From Microbacterium sp. Yaish 1 (GTDB taxonomy: Bacteria; Actinomycetota; Actinomycetes; Actinomycetales; Microbacteriaceae), in contig NZ_NPMR01000001.1 of assembly GCF_002245215.1 (NCBI RefSeq), positions 310,001-374,000 on the forward strand: a DNA stretch of 64,000 nucleotides. Direction: 5' to 3'. Positions 43,277 to 52,902 of the stretch are shown one piece after another. Each line of letters opens with the position of its first letter. The stretch's first letter is position 1. The notes below the pieces were generated by a model. The model was not told the origin of the DNA. It searched no databases and was given only the letters and a program-made list of their open reading frames with translations. Position numbers and translations under genes: made by a program.

Positions 43277-45214
43277 ATGACCGGTTCCCTCCCGACCCTG
43301 ACCGATCTCGCCGCGAGCGGTGAGCCGTTCGCGCTCATCGCGCGCGACGGGGCGAGCGTCGAGGTGCTCCGCGGCGACGTCGTCGACGTGGACCGGCTCG
43401 CCGACATCCCGCTGGACGATCCCGACGGCACGCCGCGCGAAGTGCTCGCCCTCGTGCCGTTCCGTCAGGTCGTCGAACGCGGCTTCGTCTGCCACGACGA
43501 CCGGGCACCGCTGCGCTGCCTGCGCGTCGCCGACCACGATTTCCTGCCCCTGGCCGAGGCGCTGCGCCAGCTGCCGTCGGAGCGGGTGCCGCTCGAGGAC
43601 GCCGGGTTCGACATCTCCGACGACGATTACGCCGACATCGTCCGCCGCGTCATCGCCGACGAGATCGGCCGCGGCGAGGGCGCCAACTTCGTCATCCGGC
43701 GCGACTTCACCGCAACGGTCGAGACGGATGCCGTCACCGCCGGCCTCACCTGGTTCCGGGCGCTGCTGCAGCACGAGCGGGGCGCTTACTGGACCTTCCT
43801 CGTCGTCACCGACGGTCATGTCGCGGTCGGCGCCAGCCCGGAGGCCCACGTCAGTGCGCGCAGCGGGGCTCCCGCCGAGCCGGGCACCAGCATCGTGACG
43901 ATGAACCCGATCTCCGGCACCTTCCGGCACCCCCGCGGCGGCGCGACGGCCGAGACCCTGACGGAGTTCCTCTCCTCCACCAAGGAGACCGAGGAACTGT
44001 TCATGGTCGTCGACGAAGAGCTGAAGATGATGTCGGCCGTCTGCTCGGACGGAGGCCGCATCACCGGCCCCCACCTGAAGGAGATGTCGCGCCTGACCCA
44101 CACCGAGTACATGCTGCGCGGCTCGAGCACCATGGACCCCCGCGACATCCTCCGCGAGACCATGTTCGCCCCCACCGTCACGGGGTCGCCCATGCAGAAC
44201 GCGTGCACGGTGATCGCACGGCACGAGCCCACACCCCGCGGCTACTACTCCGGGGTCGCCGCCTTGTTCACGCCCGCGGCGGGCGGCGGGCACGATCTCG
44301 ACGCGCCCATCCTGATCCGCACGGCCTATCTCGTCGACGGCCGGCTGCGTGTTCCGGTCGGCGCGACGCTCGTGCGGCACTCCGACCCGGCGGGCGAAGT
44401 GGGCGAGACCCACGGCAAGGCGGCCGGCGTCCTGGGCGCGATCGGCGCCGTCGACCGCGACGAAGCGCCCGCGGCGATCGCCGACACGACGGCGGTCGAC
44501 GAGGACGCACCGGCCGCGCACCGCCCGCGGCTCGGCGACGATCCGACGATCGCGGCCCTGCTCTCCTCGCGCAACGCGCGCCTCGCCCAGTTCTGGCTCG
44601 ACCCGCAGGCCGCCGAGGGTGGACCCTACGCGGGCCGCGAGGTGCTGGTCGTCGATGCCGAGGACCGCTTCACCACGATGCTCGGGCACCAGCTGCATCA
44701 TCTCGGGTTCGCCGTTCGCATCGCTCCCTGGCACGAGGTCACGGATGCCGCGGTCGACGAAGCCGGCCTCGTCGTCTTCGGTCCCGGCCCGGGTGATCCG
44801 CGCGACGGCGCCAGCCCCCGCATCGCCCGCATGCGCGAGCTCGTCGGCCGACGCGCCGATGCGGGCAGCCCGCTGCTCGCGGTGTGCCTGAGCCACCAGA
44901 TCCTGGCCGACCGGCTCGGCATCGCGCTCGCCCCTCTCGCGTCGCCCCACCAGGGCCTGCAGAAGAGCGTGGATGTGTTCGGACAGCCGGCATCCATCGG
45001 GTTCTACAACACATTCACGGCGCGCGTCGCCCCGGGCACCGCCCGCCTCGGCGACACCGAGATCGCGGCCGACCCGTCGTCGGGTGACGTGTACGCGCTG
45101 CGCGGCCCCGCGTACGCGTCCGTGCAGGGGCACCTCGAGTCGATCCTGTCGCGAGATGGCCTGCCGACGCTCGAGCGGCTCATCGGATTCGCCCTCAAAC
45201 CCGTCCCCGCCTGA
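43277..45214 (+). CDS. trpEG: Fused anthranilate synthase (TrpE-TrpG), PhzE-like architecture
   Basis: A 645-residue fusion of a chorismate-utilising domain (about 1-420) and a class I glutamine amidotransferase (about 450-645), making anthranilate from chorismate and glutamine. The first part has VRRVIADEIGRGEGANFVI, MNPISGTFRHP, ELFMVVDEELKMM, HTEY and TVTGSP; the second has the nucleophile C537 in LAVCLSHQ and the His/Glu pair in VQGHLES. Sequence and layout resemble PhzE of phenazine producers as well as streptomycete TrpEG. The upstream attenuator with tandem Trp codons shows it is tuned to tryptophan, so an anthranilate synthase role is preferred. No other trp or phz genes are in the window. 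ATG 43277 follows a weak AAAG element. Confidence 0.88.
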   Translation: MTGSLPTLTDLAASGEPFALIARDGASVEVLRGDVVDVDRLADIPLDDPDGTPREVLALVPFRQVVERGFVCHDDRAPLRCLRVADHDFLPLAEALRQLPSERVPLEDAGFDISDDDYADIVRRVIADEIGRGEGANFVIRRDFTATVETDAVTAGLTWFRALLQHERGAYWTFLVVTDGHVAVGASPEAHVSARSGAPAEPGTSIVTMNPISGTFRHPRGGATAETLTEFLSSTKETEELFMVVDEELKMMSAVCSDGGRITGPHLKEMSRLTHTEYMLRGSSTMDPRDILRETMFAPTVTGSPMQNACTVIARHEPTPRGYYSGVAALFTPAAGGGHDLDAPILIRTAYLVDGRLRVPVGATLVRHSDPAGEVGETHGKAAGVLGAIGAVDRDEAPAAIADTTAVDEDAPAAHRPRLGDDPTIAALLSSRNARLAQFWLDPQAAEGGPYAGREVLVVDAEDRFTTMLGHQLHHLGFAVRIAPWHEVTDAAVDEAGLVVFGPGPGDPRDGASPRIARMRELVGRRADAGSPLLAVCLSHQILADRLGIALAPLASPHQGLQKSVDVFGQPASIGFYNTFTARVAPGTARLGDTEIAADPSSGDVYALRGPAYASVQGHLESILSRDGLPTLERLIGFALKPVPA

Positions 45215-45240
45215 TCGCCGCCGCACCGGCGGCGAGGGCG

Positions 45241-46545
45241 TCAGCCGAGGATCGAGATCGGGTTGAAGACGTCGGCGAGGATCAACGTCCCGCCCATGAC
45301 GATGAGCCCGATCACGACGACGAAGGTGACGGGCACGAGCTTCGTGGCGTCGACCGGGCGCGGACGCGGGCGGCGGAAGAGCTTCGCCCAGGCGCGCTTG
45401 ATCCCGTCCCACAGGGCCACCACGACGTGTCCGCCGTCGAGAGGCAGCAGGGGCAGCAGGTTGAAGATGAACAGCGCGATGTTGAGCGAGCCGAGCAGGC
45501 TCAGCACCTGGAAGGCACGGTCCTGAATCGGCGCGTCGGTCGCGGCAACCTCGCCCGCGATACGCCCCGCGCCGACGACCGACAGCGGCCCGTTGGGATC
45601 GCGCTCCCCACCGGTCACGAGAGCGACGCCGGTTTCGTAGACCTTGACCGGCAGCTGCCAGATGACGCTCGCGACGGCGCCGAGCCGCTCGACCGCCGCC
45701 TGCGGTCCGGTCCAGATCGGCTGCGGCTCGTTGACCCGGGTGCCGGTCATGCCGACGAACCCGACCTCCTTGACCTCGGTCGCGCCGTCCGCCGTGGTCA
45801 CGGGACGCTCCGCGGCGATCGGGGTGACCTCGAGCGTGACGCGGTCGCCGTCGCGCTCGACGACGATCGGGATCGTGCGTCCCGGCGACGCCTGGATGAT
45901 CGCGGTCGCCTCGACATAGCCCGACACCTCGGTCCCGTCGACGGCGACGATGACGTCCCCGGGACGGATGCCGCCTGCCGCGGCCGGTGAGACGGGATCG
46001 CCGGGCTCGCATGTCGTGCGCTCGACGCCGGCCGGAACGACGCACTCGTTCACACCGGCGATCGTGGTGGAGACGCTCGGCAGCCCGATCGCGCTCAGCG
46101 CGATGCCGAAGAGCACCATCGCGAGCACGAGGTTCATCAGCGGCCCGCCGACCATGATGACGATGCGCTTCCACACCGAGAGCTGGTAGAACGCCGGACG
46201 CGTGTCGTTCTCGACGAGGGTCTCGGCGTTGGCGAGACGGGCGTCCTGCACCATCGCCCCGAAGAAGCGACCACTGCGCCGGGTGGCGGCGTCGGGCTCG
46301 TCGGGTGCCGGCGGGTACATGCCCGACATCGAGATGTACCCGCCGAGAGGCAGCGCCTTCACGCCGTACTCGGTCTCACCGAAGCGCCGCGACCAGAGCG
46401 TCGGCCCCAGGCCGATCATGTATCGGCCGACGCGCACGCCGAACAGCTTGGCGGGCACGAGGTGGCCGACCTCGTGCAGCGCGATCGACACGGCGAGCCC
46501 GACGACGAGCAGGACGACGCCGATGACGAAAGCGAGGACGGTCAC
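45241..46545 (-). CDS. rseP: Site-2 membrane metalloprotease (RseP/Rip1 family)
   Basis: Intramembrane zinc protease that cleaves membrane-bound anti-sigma factors and signal peptides. The 434-residue protein has the zinc-binding HEVGH at about residues 24-28 in the first helix, a PDZ domain (about 165-240, GIRPGDVIVAVDGTEVSG), FNLLPLLPLDGGHVV with the third zinc ligand Asp, and a C-terminal helix. Four helices overall. It is a candidate to act on the sigma-linked membrane protein at 38339, but such a link is speculative. In many bacteria it lies between dxr and ispG; here other genes separate all three. Confidence 0.94.
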   Translation of the reverse strand: MTVLAFVIGVVLLVVGLAVSIALHEVGHLVPAKLFGVRVGRYMIGLGPTLWSRRFGETEYGVKALPLGGYISMSGMYPPAPDEPDAATRRSGRFFGAMVQDARLANAETLVENDTRPAFYQLSVWKRIVIMVGGPLMNLVLAMVLFGIALSAIGLPSVSTTIAGVNECVVPAGVERTTCEPGDPVSPAAAGGIRPGDVIVAVDGTEVSGYVEATAIIQASPGRTIPIVVERDGDRVTLEVTPIAAERPVTTADGATEVKEVGFVGMTGTRVNEPQPIWTGPQAAVERLGAVASVIWQLPVKVYETGVALVTGGERDPNGPLSVVGAGRIAGEVAATDAPIQDRAFQVLSLLGSLNIALFIFNLLPLLPLDGGHVVVALWDGIKRAWAKLFRRPRPRPVDATKLVPVTFVVVIGLIVMGGTLILADVFNPISILG

Positions 46546-46601
46546 GACCGCTCAGAGTACCCGCCGAGTCTTTGAATCGGCCCAGGCCGTAAACTCCCAC
46601 C

Positions 46602-47189
46602 ATGGAGCGGGCGCAGAGTGCGACAGTGCGGCGTGCTCGCGCGCTGCGGGGAACCGCCTCGGCCGCGATCGCCACCGTCTTCGCTGCCACCGCCCACACC
46701 ATCTCGGGCGGGCTCGCGCCGCTCTGGCTCATCGTCGTCGCGACGCTGCTCGCGGCCCCAGCAGCCGTCTGGCTCGTCGGCCGCGCCCCGTCGGCCTGGC
46801 GGACGGGCCTCGTCGTCCTCGCCAGCCAGGGCCTGTTCCACACCTTCTTCTCGATCGCGGGCACCGCTGATCCGACGGCACCGGTCCCGCACGCCCACGG
46901 CGGGGCGCTCCCCGCCCTCGCGCCTCTCGCGCACACGCACGCCGTGAGCTCCGGGATGACGGCGACGCACGTTCTCGCCGCCCTCGTGACCGTCGCGACG
47001 CTGGTCGCCGGCGAACGCCTGGTGCGCATCATCCATCGCGGTATCCGGCGGTTCGTGCGGCTGATGTCACCGTCGGTCCGTACGCGGACGCCCCTGCTCC
47101 GTCCCGTCCCGCGCCGCGAGCGCGTCGCGGCGGCACGTCGTCTCCGTTCCTCTCTGTCTCTGCGGGGTCCGCCGGTCGCCACCGCGTGA
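46602..47189 (+). CDS. Membrane protein with His-containing loop next to ycnI, unknown function
   Basis: A 195-residue protein with about four predicted helices (20-38, 40-60, 67-85, 118-140) and a His/Pro loop (PVPHAHGG, APLAHTHAV) facing outside between the last two, followed by an Arg-rich cytoplasmic tail. It is divergent from rseP and lies 57 bases upstream of ycnI on the same strand, so a copper-related role is plausible. I recognise no family. The basic C-terminal 45 residues (many RR pairs) may bind lipid or nucleic acid or be disordered. Confidence 0.75.
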   Translation: MERAQSATVRRARALRGTASAAIATVFAATAHTISGGLAPLWLIVVATLLAAPAAVWLVGRAPSAWRTGLVVLASQGLFHTFFSIAGTADPTAPVPHAHGGALPALAPLAHTHAVSSGMTATHVLAALVTVATLVAGERLVRIIHRGIRRFVRLMSPSVRTRTPLLRPVPRRERVAAARRLRSSLSLRGPPVATA

Positions 47190-47246
47190 CCTTCCCTTCC
47201 CGCCGCGGGACGGCACGACGCCGCCCGCATGTTCTGAGAGACGACA

Positions 47247-47945
47247 ATGACCCGCACCATCACCGCGCGCCGCCGCGCGCGCCTGGCCGTCGGCGTGACC
47301 GCCGGCGCCGCCCTCGCCCTCGCCCTGCCGCTCGCCGCGTCCGCACACGTGCACGTGACGCCGGAGGAGGTCGCCGCCAACGGCTCGACCCGCATCGACT
47401 TCTCGTTCAGCCACGGCTGCGACGGGTCGCCCACGACGGCGCTCGTCGTCGACATCCCCGCCGAGGCACAGGGAGCGACCCCCGTCATCGACGGGGCGTG
47501 GACCATCACCACCGAAGCGGGCGAGAACGGCATCCCCACACGCGTGACATACACGGCGGTCGCGCCCATCCCCGACGCCTACGCCGCCTCTGCCGGCATG
47601 AACGTGATCTTCCCCGGCTCGGCCGAGGGCGAGAGCTTCGCCTTCCCCGTGACGCAGCAGTGCGAGGCCGGCGAGGCCGCCTGGGTGCAGGTCGCCGAGG
47701 ACGGCCAGGACCCGGACGACCTCGAGTACCCGGCTCCCGTCGTGGTCGTCGGGGCGGCAGCGACCGACGCGCACGGCGGCCACTCGGAGGGCGGCCACTC
47801 GTCCGCCGGCGCGGCGGATTCCGGTGCCGAGACCGCCGCGGCATCCGCTCCCGCGGCCGACCCGCTGCCGATCTGGCTCTCGGCCGGGGCTCTGGTCGTC
47901 GCGGCCGCGGCGCTCGTCCTGGCCATCACCCGCCGACGCGCGTGA
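47247..47945 (+). CDS. ycnI: YcnI-type copper-binding exported protein (DUF1775)
   Basis: A 232-residue surface protein: signal peptide ending in AASA, so the mature chain begins with HVHVTPEE and can form the N-terminal histidine brace that binds Cu(II) in YcnI, with a conserved tryptophan later (EAAWVQVAE). The DUF1775 domain covers about 35-165, a His/Gly/Ser linker follows (DAHGGHSEGGHSS), and one C-terminal helix (about 208-228) with RRRA anchors it in the membrane. It would capture or deliver copper outside the membrane. It shares direction and spacing with the preceding membrane protein; the copper exporter copZA is 44 kb away. Confidence 0.92.
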   Translation: MTRTITARRRARLAVGVTAGAALALALPLAASAHVHVTPEEVAANGSTRIDFSFSHGCDGSPTTALVVDIPAEAQGATPVIDGAWTITTEAGENGIPTRVTYTAVAPIPDAYAASAGMNVIFPGSAEGESFAFPVTQQCEAGEAAWVQVAEDGQDPDDLEYPAPVVVVGAAATDAHGGHSEGGHSSAGAADSGAETAAASAPAADPLPIWLSAGALVVAAAALVLAITRRRA

Positions 47946-48002
47946 GCACACCCGGGGCGGGCGCGTCAATCGCCGCGGCCGCCCCGGGACCGGGGTGAGA
48001 CA

Positions 48003-49619
48003 ATGGTGGCAATGCCTACCGACGCCCCGAACCTCCCTCCCGTCCTCCGCCCCGAGAGTCCGCCGCGCCGCTCCCTCACCGAGCTCGCTGCGCACGTCGG
48101 CGGCCGGATCGTCGGCGGCGCCTCCGACGTCGCCGTCACGGGCATCACCCTCGCGACGGCCGACCTGCGGCCGGGCGAAGCGTTCGTCGCGATCCAGGGC
48201 GCGGTGCGGCACGGCGCCGAGTTCGCGGCGCAGGCCGCCGAGACGGGCGCCACCGCGATCGTCACCGACGCCCGTGGGGCCGAGCTCGCCGTCGATGCCG
48301 GCCTGCCCGTCGTCGTCGTCGACGACCCTCGAGCCCGGCTGGGCGATCTCTCGGCCTGGGTCTACGGAACCGGCCGCGAGGATCACCTCCCGCTGCTGTT
48401 CGGCACGACCGGGACGAACGGCAAGACCAGCGTGTCCCACCTCATCGAGGGGATCCTCGGTCAGCTCGGCGTCGTCACGGGTCTGTCCTCGACGGCGGAG
48501 CGCCACATCGCGGGCGAGGTCATCGTTTCGCGGCTCACGACCCCCGAGGCGTCGGAGTTCCACGCCCTGCTCGCCCTCATGCGCGAGCGCGGCGTCGAGG
48601 CGGTCGCCGTCGAGGTGAGCGCGCAAGCGCTGACCCGGCACCGCGTCGACGGAGTGGTCTTCGACGTCGCCGGGTTCACCAACCTCACCCACGACCACCT
48701 CGACGACTACCGAGACATGGCGGAGTACTTCGAGGCGAAGCTGCCGCTCTTCCTCGCGGACCGGGCGCGACGCGGGGTGGTGTGCCTCGACTCCGACGCC
48801 GGCGCGCAGATCGTGGCGCGTGCTGAGATCCCCGTGACGACGATCATCACTCCGGCGATCGCCGAGACCCCCTCGGCGACGGCGGACTGGACCGTCGAGG
48901 TCGTCGAGGAGCGGCAGGACGGCACCGAGTTCCGTCTGGTCGGGCCCGGCGGGCGACAGCTCACGACGACGGTTCCGGTCATCGGGCGGCACATGGCAGC
49001 GAACGCAGGTCTCGCGATCGTCATGCTGCTCGAGGGCGGCTACGCGTGGGATGAGCTCGTGCGCGTGCTCGACGGGCAGCGCATCGACGCTCACCTGCCC
49101 GGCCGCACGCAACGCGTCTCGGGCGATCGCGGCCCGGCCGTGTACGTCGACTTCGGGCACTCCCCCGACGCGTTCGAGAAGACCCTCGCCGCCGTGCGGC
49201 GCGTGACCCCCGGGACCGTCGTCATGGTCTTCGGGGCCGACGGCGATCGCGACAAGACCAAGCGGCACGACATGGGGGCGACGGCCGTCCTCGGCAGCGA
49301 CATCCTGATCGTGACCGACCACCACCCGCGCTTCGAGGATCCCGATGCGATCCGGGCCACCCTGCTCGAGGGCGCTCGGCGAGCGCGACCGGATGCCGAC
49401 ATCCGCGAGTCGTCGCCGCCGGAGAAGGCGATCGTCGAAGCCGTCTCGCTCGTGGGCGAGGGCGACGCGATCCTGTGGGCCGGCCCGGGACACCAGGACT
49501 ACCGCGACATCCGCGGAGTCCGCACGCCCTACTCGGCTCGCGAACTCGCTCGTCGAGCGCTTCGGGATGCCGGCTGGCCGGTGCCCGAGCCCAGTTGGGC
49601 CGTGCCCTACGCCGATTGA
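48003..49619 (+). CDS. MurE-type Mur ligase (free-standing)
   Basis: ATP-dependent ligase of the UDP-MurNAc-dipeptide family, 538 residues. It has the N-terminal substrate domain, the P-loop FGTTGTNGKTS near residue 140-150, EVSAQAL, the HDHLDDY block and a C-terminal domain with the position that sets diamino-acid specificity. There it reads TDHHPRFEDP rather than the DNPR of meso-diaminopimelate enzymes, keeping the Arg but losing the Asn. It is alone, not in a division/cell-wall cluster. It may be the organism's second MurE-like enzyme, or act on an unusual diamino acid as in B-type peptidoglycan; this is inference. ATG 48003 follows GGGGTGA; 48012 is an alternative. Confidence 0.88.
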   Translation: MVAMPTDAPNLPPVLRPESPPRRSLTELAAHVGGRIVGGASDVAVTGITLATADLRPGEAFVAIQGAVRHGAEFAAQAAETGATAIVTDARGAELAVDAGLPVVVVDDPRARLGDLSAWVYGTGREDHLPLLFGTTGTNGKTSVSHLIEGILGQLGVVTGLSSTAERHIAGEVIVSRLTTPEASEFHALLALMRERGVEAVAVEVSAQALTRHRVDGVVFDVAGFTNLTHDHLDDYRDMAEYFEAKLPLFLADRARRGVVCLDSDAGAQIVARAEIPVTTIITPAIAETPSATADWTVEVVEERQDGTEFRLVGPGGRQLTTTVPVIGRHMAANAGLAIVMLLEGGYAWDELVRVLDGQRIDAHLPGRTQRVSGDRGPAVYVDFGHSPDAFEKTLAAVRRVTPGTVVMVFGADGDRDKTKRHDMGATAVLGSDILIVTDHHPRFEDPDAIRATLLEGARRARPDADIRESSPPEKAIVEAVSLVGEGDAILWAGPGHQDYRDIRGVRTPYSARELARRALRDAGWPVPEPSWAVPYAD

Positions 49620-49627
49620 GCGTGTTT

Positions 49628-49640
49628 GTGGTCGGACCAC
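49628..49640. promoter_or_regulatory. Small palindrome upstream of pflBA
   Basis: GTGGTCGGACCAC, 6-bp perfect arms with one central base, in the AT-richer 182-base gap before pflB. It is followed by TGTGAAAAATCA, an AT-rich patch that may be promoter. Possible regulator site for oxygen or redox control; unproven. Confidence 0.35.
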
Positions 49641-49801
49641 TGTGAAAAATCAGCGGTCCTGCACCGTCCTGTCGCTCCCGTGCACGATTGCCTCACCCTC
49701 TGCGGGCCGGGCGTAACGTCGGCCGCAGGCACGCCGCGGCAGGCACGACCAGCGCCTTCCCCGCTCCCCGGCGGGCCTTCCGACAGGACGAAGGACCCAC
49801 G

Positions 49802-52075
49802 ATGAGCACAGTCATCCCGACCACGACAGCACACGACGACGACGCGGTCCCCGCCGCGTGGGAGGGCTTCGCCCCGGGACCGTGGCAGGACGACATCGAC
49901 GTCCGCGACTTCATCCAGCGCAATTACGAGCCTTACACCGGCGACGCGTCGTTCCTCGTGGGACCGACTTCCCGCACGACCGGGCTCTGGCAGACGCTCA
50001 GCGAGATGTTCCCGGCGGAGCGCGAGCGCGGCGTGTACGACGTCGACGCTCTCACCCCCTCGACGATCACGTCGCACGCTCCGGGCTACATCCGGCGAGA
50101 GGACGAGCTGATCGTCGGTCTGCAGACCGACGCGCCGCTGCGTCGCGCGATCATGCCGAACGGCGGATGGCGCATGGTCAAGGGGGCCCTCGAGACGTAC
50201 GGCTATCCGGTCGACCCGACCCTCGAGACGATCTTCACGCGCTACCGCAAGACCCACAACGACGGTGTCTTCGACGTGTACCCGCCGGCTGTCCGCCGCG
50301 CCCGCAGCAGCCACATCATCACCGGCCTTCCCGACGCCTACGGCCGCGGCCGGATCATCGGCGACTACCGGCGCGTCGCCCTGTACGGCACCGACGCGCT
50401 CGTGGCGGCGAAGAACGTCGAGCGGGCGGAGCTCGACATGCACCCCTCGACGGAGAACATCCTGCGCTCGCGCGAGGAGAACGCCGAGCAGATCCGCGCC
50501 CTGCACGAGCTCGCCGAGATGGCCGCCTCGTACGGCTTCGACATCACGCGGCCCGCCGCCACCGCCCGCGAGGCGATCCAGTGGCTGTACTTCGCCTACC
50601 TCGGCGCGGTGAAGGAGCAGAACGGCGCCGCGATGAGCTTCGGGCGCAACACCGCGTTCCTCGATGCGTACATCCAGCGCGACATGGCCCGCGGCATCCT
50701 CACCGAGGTGGAGGCGCAGGAGCTCGTCGACGACCTCGTCATCAAGCTGCGCATCGTGCGATTCCTTCGCACGCCCGAGTACGACGCACTGTTCTCCGGC
50801 GACCCGACCTGGGTGACCGAGTCGATCGGCGGCGTCGGCGAGGACGGACGCACGCTCGTGACCAAGACCGCCTTCCGGTTCCTGCAGACGCTCTACAACC
50901 TCGGCCCGGCACCCGAGCCCAACCTGACGGTGCTGTGGACCGACGCGCTGCCCGACGGCTTCAAGGAGTTCTGCGCGCAGGTCTCGATCGACACCTCGTC
51001 GATCCAGTACGAGTCCGACGACCACATCCGCGCGCTGTGCGGTGACGACGCGGCCATCGCATGCTGCGTCTCGCCGATGACGGTCGGCAAGCAGATGCAG
51101 TTCTTCGGGGCTCGGGTCAACCTCGCCAAGACTCTCCTGTACGCCATCAACGGCGGACGCGACGAGGTGAGCGGCAAGCAGATCGCACCGGCCGCCGCCC
51201 CCGTCTCGGGAGACGTGCTCGGGTACGACGACGTGCGCGAGCGCTTCCGGGTGATGATGGAGTGGCTCGCCGAGACGTACGTCGACGCGCTCAACTGCAT
51301 CCACTTCATGCACGACAAGTACGCCTACGAGCGTCTCGAGATGGCACTGCACGACGGCAACGTCCTGCGCACCATGGCATGCGGCATCGCCGGCCTCTCG
51401 GTCGCCGCCGACTCGCTCTCGGCCATCAAGTACGCGAAGGTCGAGCCGGTGCGCGATGCATCGGGGCTCGTCGTCGACTACCTCGTCCACGGCGACTTCC
51501 CCACTTTCGGGAACGACGACGACCGCGTCGACGAGATCGCCCGCGAGCTGGTGTCGGACTTCATGTCGATGATCCGCAAGCACCAGACGTACCGCGATGC
51601 GGTGCACACCCAGTCGGTGCTGACGATCACGTCGAACGTCGTGTACGGCAAGGCCACGGGCAACACCCCGGACGGTCGCCGTGCCGGTCAGCCCTTCGCT
51701 CCGGGCGCGAACCCCATGAACGGGCGCGACACGCACGGGATGCTGGCGGCGGCGCTGTCGGTCGCGAAACTGCCCTTCGACCAGGCCCAGGACGGCATCT
51801 CGTTGACCACGACGGTGACGCCGAGCGGTCTCGGGCGCACGCCCGACGAACGGGTGCGCAACCTCGTGGGGCTGCTCGATGCGCAGATGGCGTCGGACGG
51901 CTACCACCTCAACGTCAACGTGCTGACGCGCGAGACGCTCGAGGATGCGATGGTCAATCCCGACAAGTACCCGCAGCTGACCATCCGGGTGTCCGGCTAC
52001 GCGGTCAACTTCGTGCGGCTGACCCGCGAGCAGCAGCTCGACGTGCTCAGCCGTACCTTCCACGCGGGGGTCTGA
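49802..52075 (+). CDS. pflB: Formate C-acetyltransferase (pyruvate formate-lyase)
   Basis: Glycyl-radical enzyme that cleaves pyruvate with CoA to acetyl-CoA and formate under anoxic conditions. The 757-residue protein has the adjacent active-site cysteines C421-C422 in IACCVSPM and the radical glycine G732 in RVSGYAVNF near the C-terminus, at the positions expected of full-length PflB. I start at ATG 49802 (MSTVIPTT), with GAAGGA upstream. The activase gene follows 5 bases after the stop. No formate dehydrogenase or transporter gene is next to it. It gives this otherwise aerobic-looking genome a fermentative route. Confidence 0.97.
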   Translation: MSTVIPTTTAHDDDAVPAAWEGFAPGPWQDDIDVRDFIQRNYEPYTGDASFLVGPTSRTTGLWQTLSEMFPAERERGVYDVDALTPSTITSHAPGYIRREDELIVGLQTDAPLRRAIMPNGGWRMVKGALETYGYPVDPTLETIFTRYRKTHNDGVFDVYPPAVRRARSSHIITGLPDAYGRGRIIGDYRRVALYGTDALVAAKNVERAELDMHPSTENILRSREENAEQIRALHELAEMAASYGFDITRPAATAREAIQWLYFAYLGAVKEQNGAAMSFGRNTAFLDAYIQRDMARGILTEVEAQELVDDLVIKLRIVRFLRTPEYDALFSGDPTWVTESIGGVGEDGRTLVTKTAFRFLQTLYNLGPAPEPNLTVLWTDALPDGFKEFCAQVSIDTSSIQYESDDHIRALCGDDAAIACCVSPMTVGKQMQFFGARVNLAKTLLYAINGGRDEVSGKQIAPAAAPVSGDVLGYDDVRERFRVMMEWLAETYVDALNCIHFMHDKYAYERLEMALHDGNVLRTMACGIAGLSVAADSLSAIKYAKVEPVRDASGLVVDYLVHGDFPTFGNDDDRVDEIARELVSDFMSMIRKHQTYRDAVHTQSVLTITSNVVYGKATGNTPDGRRAGQPFAPGANPMNGRDTHGMLAAALSVAKLPFDQAQDGISLTTTVTPSGLGRTPDERVRNLVGLLDAQMASDGYHLNVNVLTRETLEDAMVNPDKYPQLTIRVSGYAVNFVRLTREQQLDVLSRTFHAGV

Positions 52076-52080
52076 GTCCC

Positions 52081-52893
52081 GTGTCCGCCATCCTGGTGCC
52101 GGGTGCGGCCTGCACCGCCGATCTGAGCGACCCCCGTCACGACCGTCTCGCCGCGCGGCGGTCCGGGCATGTCGCGAGCGTGCACTCCTGGGAGCTCGTC
52201 ACTTCCGTGGACGGCCCCGGCACCAGGATGACCCTCTTCCTCGCGGGATGCCCGCTGCGCTGCCAGTACTGCCACAACCCCGACACGTGGCGTCAGCGCG
52301 ACGGCGAGCTCACCGCGCTCGATGACATCGTCGCCCGGCTGCGCCGGTACCTGCCGGTCTTCCGGGCGACGGGAGGAGGGCTGACGATCTCGGGCGGCGA
52401 GCCGCTGCAGCAGGCGGCCTTCGTGGCGCGCCTGGCCCGAGCCGCCGCCGAGCTGGGTGTCCACGTCGCCATCGACACATCGGGGAACCTCGGCCGCGCA
52501 GCATCCGATGCGCTGCTCGATGATGTCTCGCTCGTCCTGCTCGACGTGAAGTCGGGCCTGCCCGACACCTACCGCGAGGTCACCGGCCGAGACCTGCAGC
52601 CGACGATCGACTTCGGCGACCGCCTCGCCGCCCGCGGCACACCCGTGTGGATCAGGTTCGTGCTCGTGCCCGGGCTCACGGATGCCGCGGAGAACGTCGA
52701 CGCCGTCGCCGACATCGTGGCCCGCTGGCAGAACGTCCACCGCGTCGAGGTCCTGCCGTTCCATCAGATGGGCACGTCGAAGTGGGAGCGACTCGGCATC
52801 CCCTATCCGCTCGCCGGGCGGCCGACGCCCGACGCGGAGCTGCTCGCGCGGGTCCGCGGTCAGTTCGCGGCGCGAGGTCTCACCGTCTACTGA
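52081..52893 (+). CDS. pflA: Pyruvate formate-lyase activating enzyme (radical SAM)
   Basis: Radical SAM protein that abstracts the hydrogen from G732 of PflB. The 270-residue protein has the cluster motif CPLRCQYC (C57, C61, C64), the GGGLTISGGEPL SAM-binding segment, and RFVLVPGLTD. About 40 residues precede the radical SAM core. GTG 52081 lies 5 bases after the pflB stop behind GGGGGT, so the pair is an operon. It is convergent with dxr (gap 9 bases). Confidence 0.96.
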   Translation: MSAILVPGAACTADLSDPRHDRLAARRSGHVASVHSWELVTSVDGPGTRMTLFLAGCPLRCQYCHNPDTWRQRDGELTALDDIVARLRRYLPVFRATGGGLTISGGEPLQQAAFVARLARAAAELGVHVAIDTSGNLGRAASDALLDDVSLVLLDVKSGLPDTYREVTGRDLQPTIDFGDRLAARGTPVWIRFVLVPGLTDAAENVDAVADIVARWQNVHRVEVLPFHQMGTSKWERLGIPYPLAGRPTPDAELLARVRGQFAARGLTVY

Positions 52894-52902
52894 CGTCGGT
52901 CG

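Noticed and set aside
42095..46174. A 1359-codon leftward frame spanning ispG, trpEG and rseP
   Set aside because: It crosses three genes with clear catalytic motifs in other frames; its product is Arg-rich noise.
49632..49655. Rex- or CRP-like site before pflB (TGTGAAAAATCA)
   Set aside because: Only one half-site fits; the opposite half is degraded. Not enough to name a regulator.
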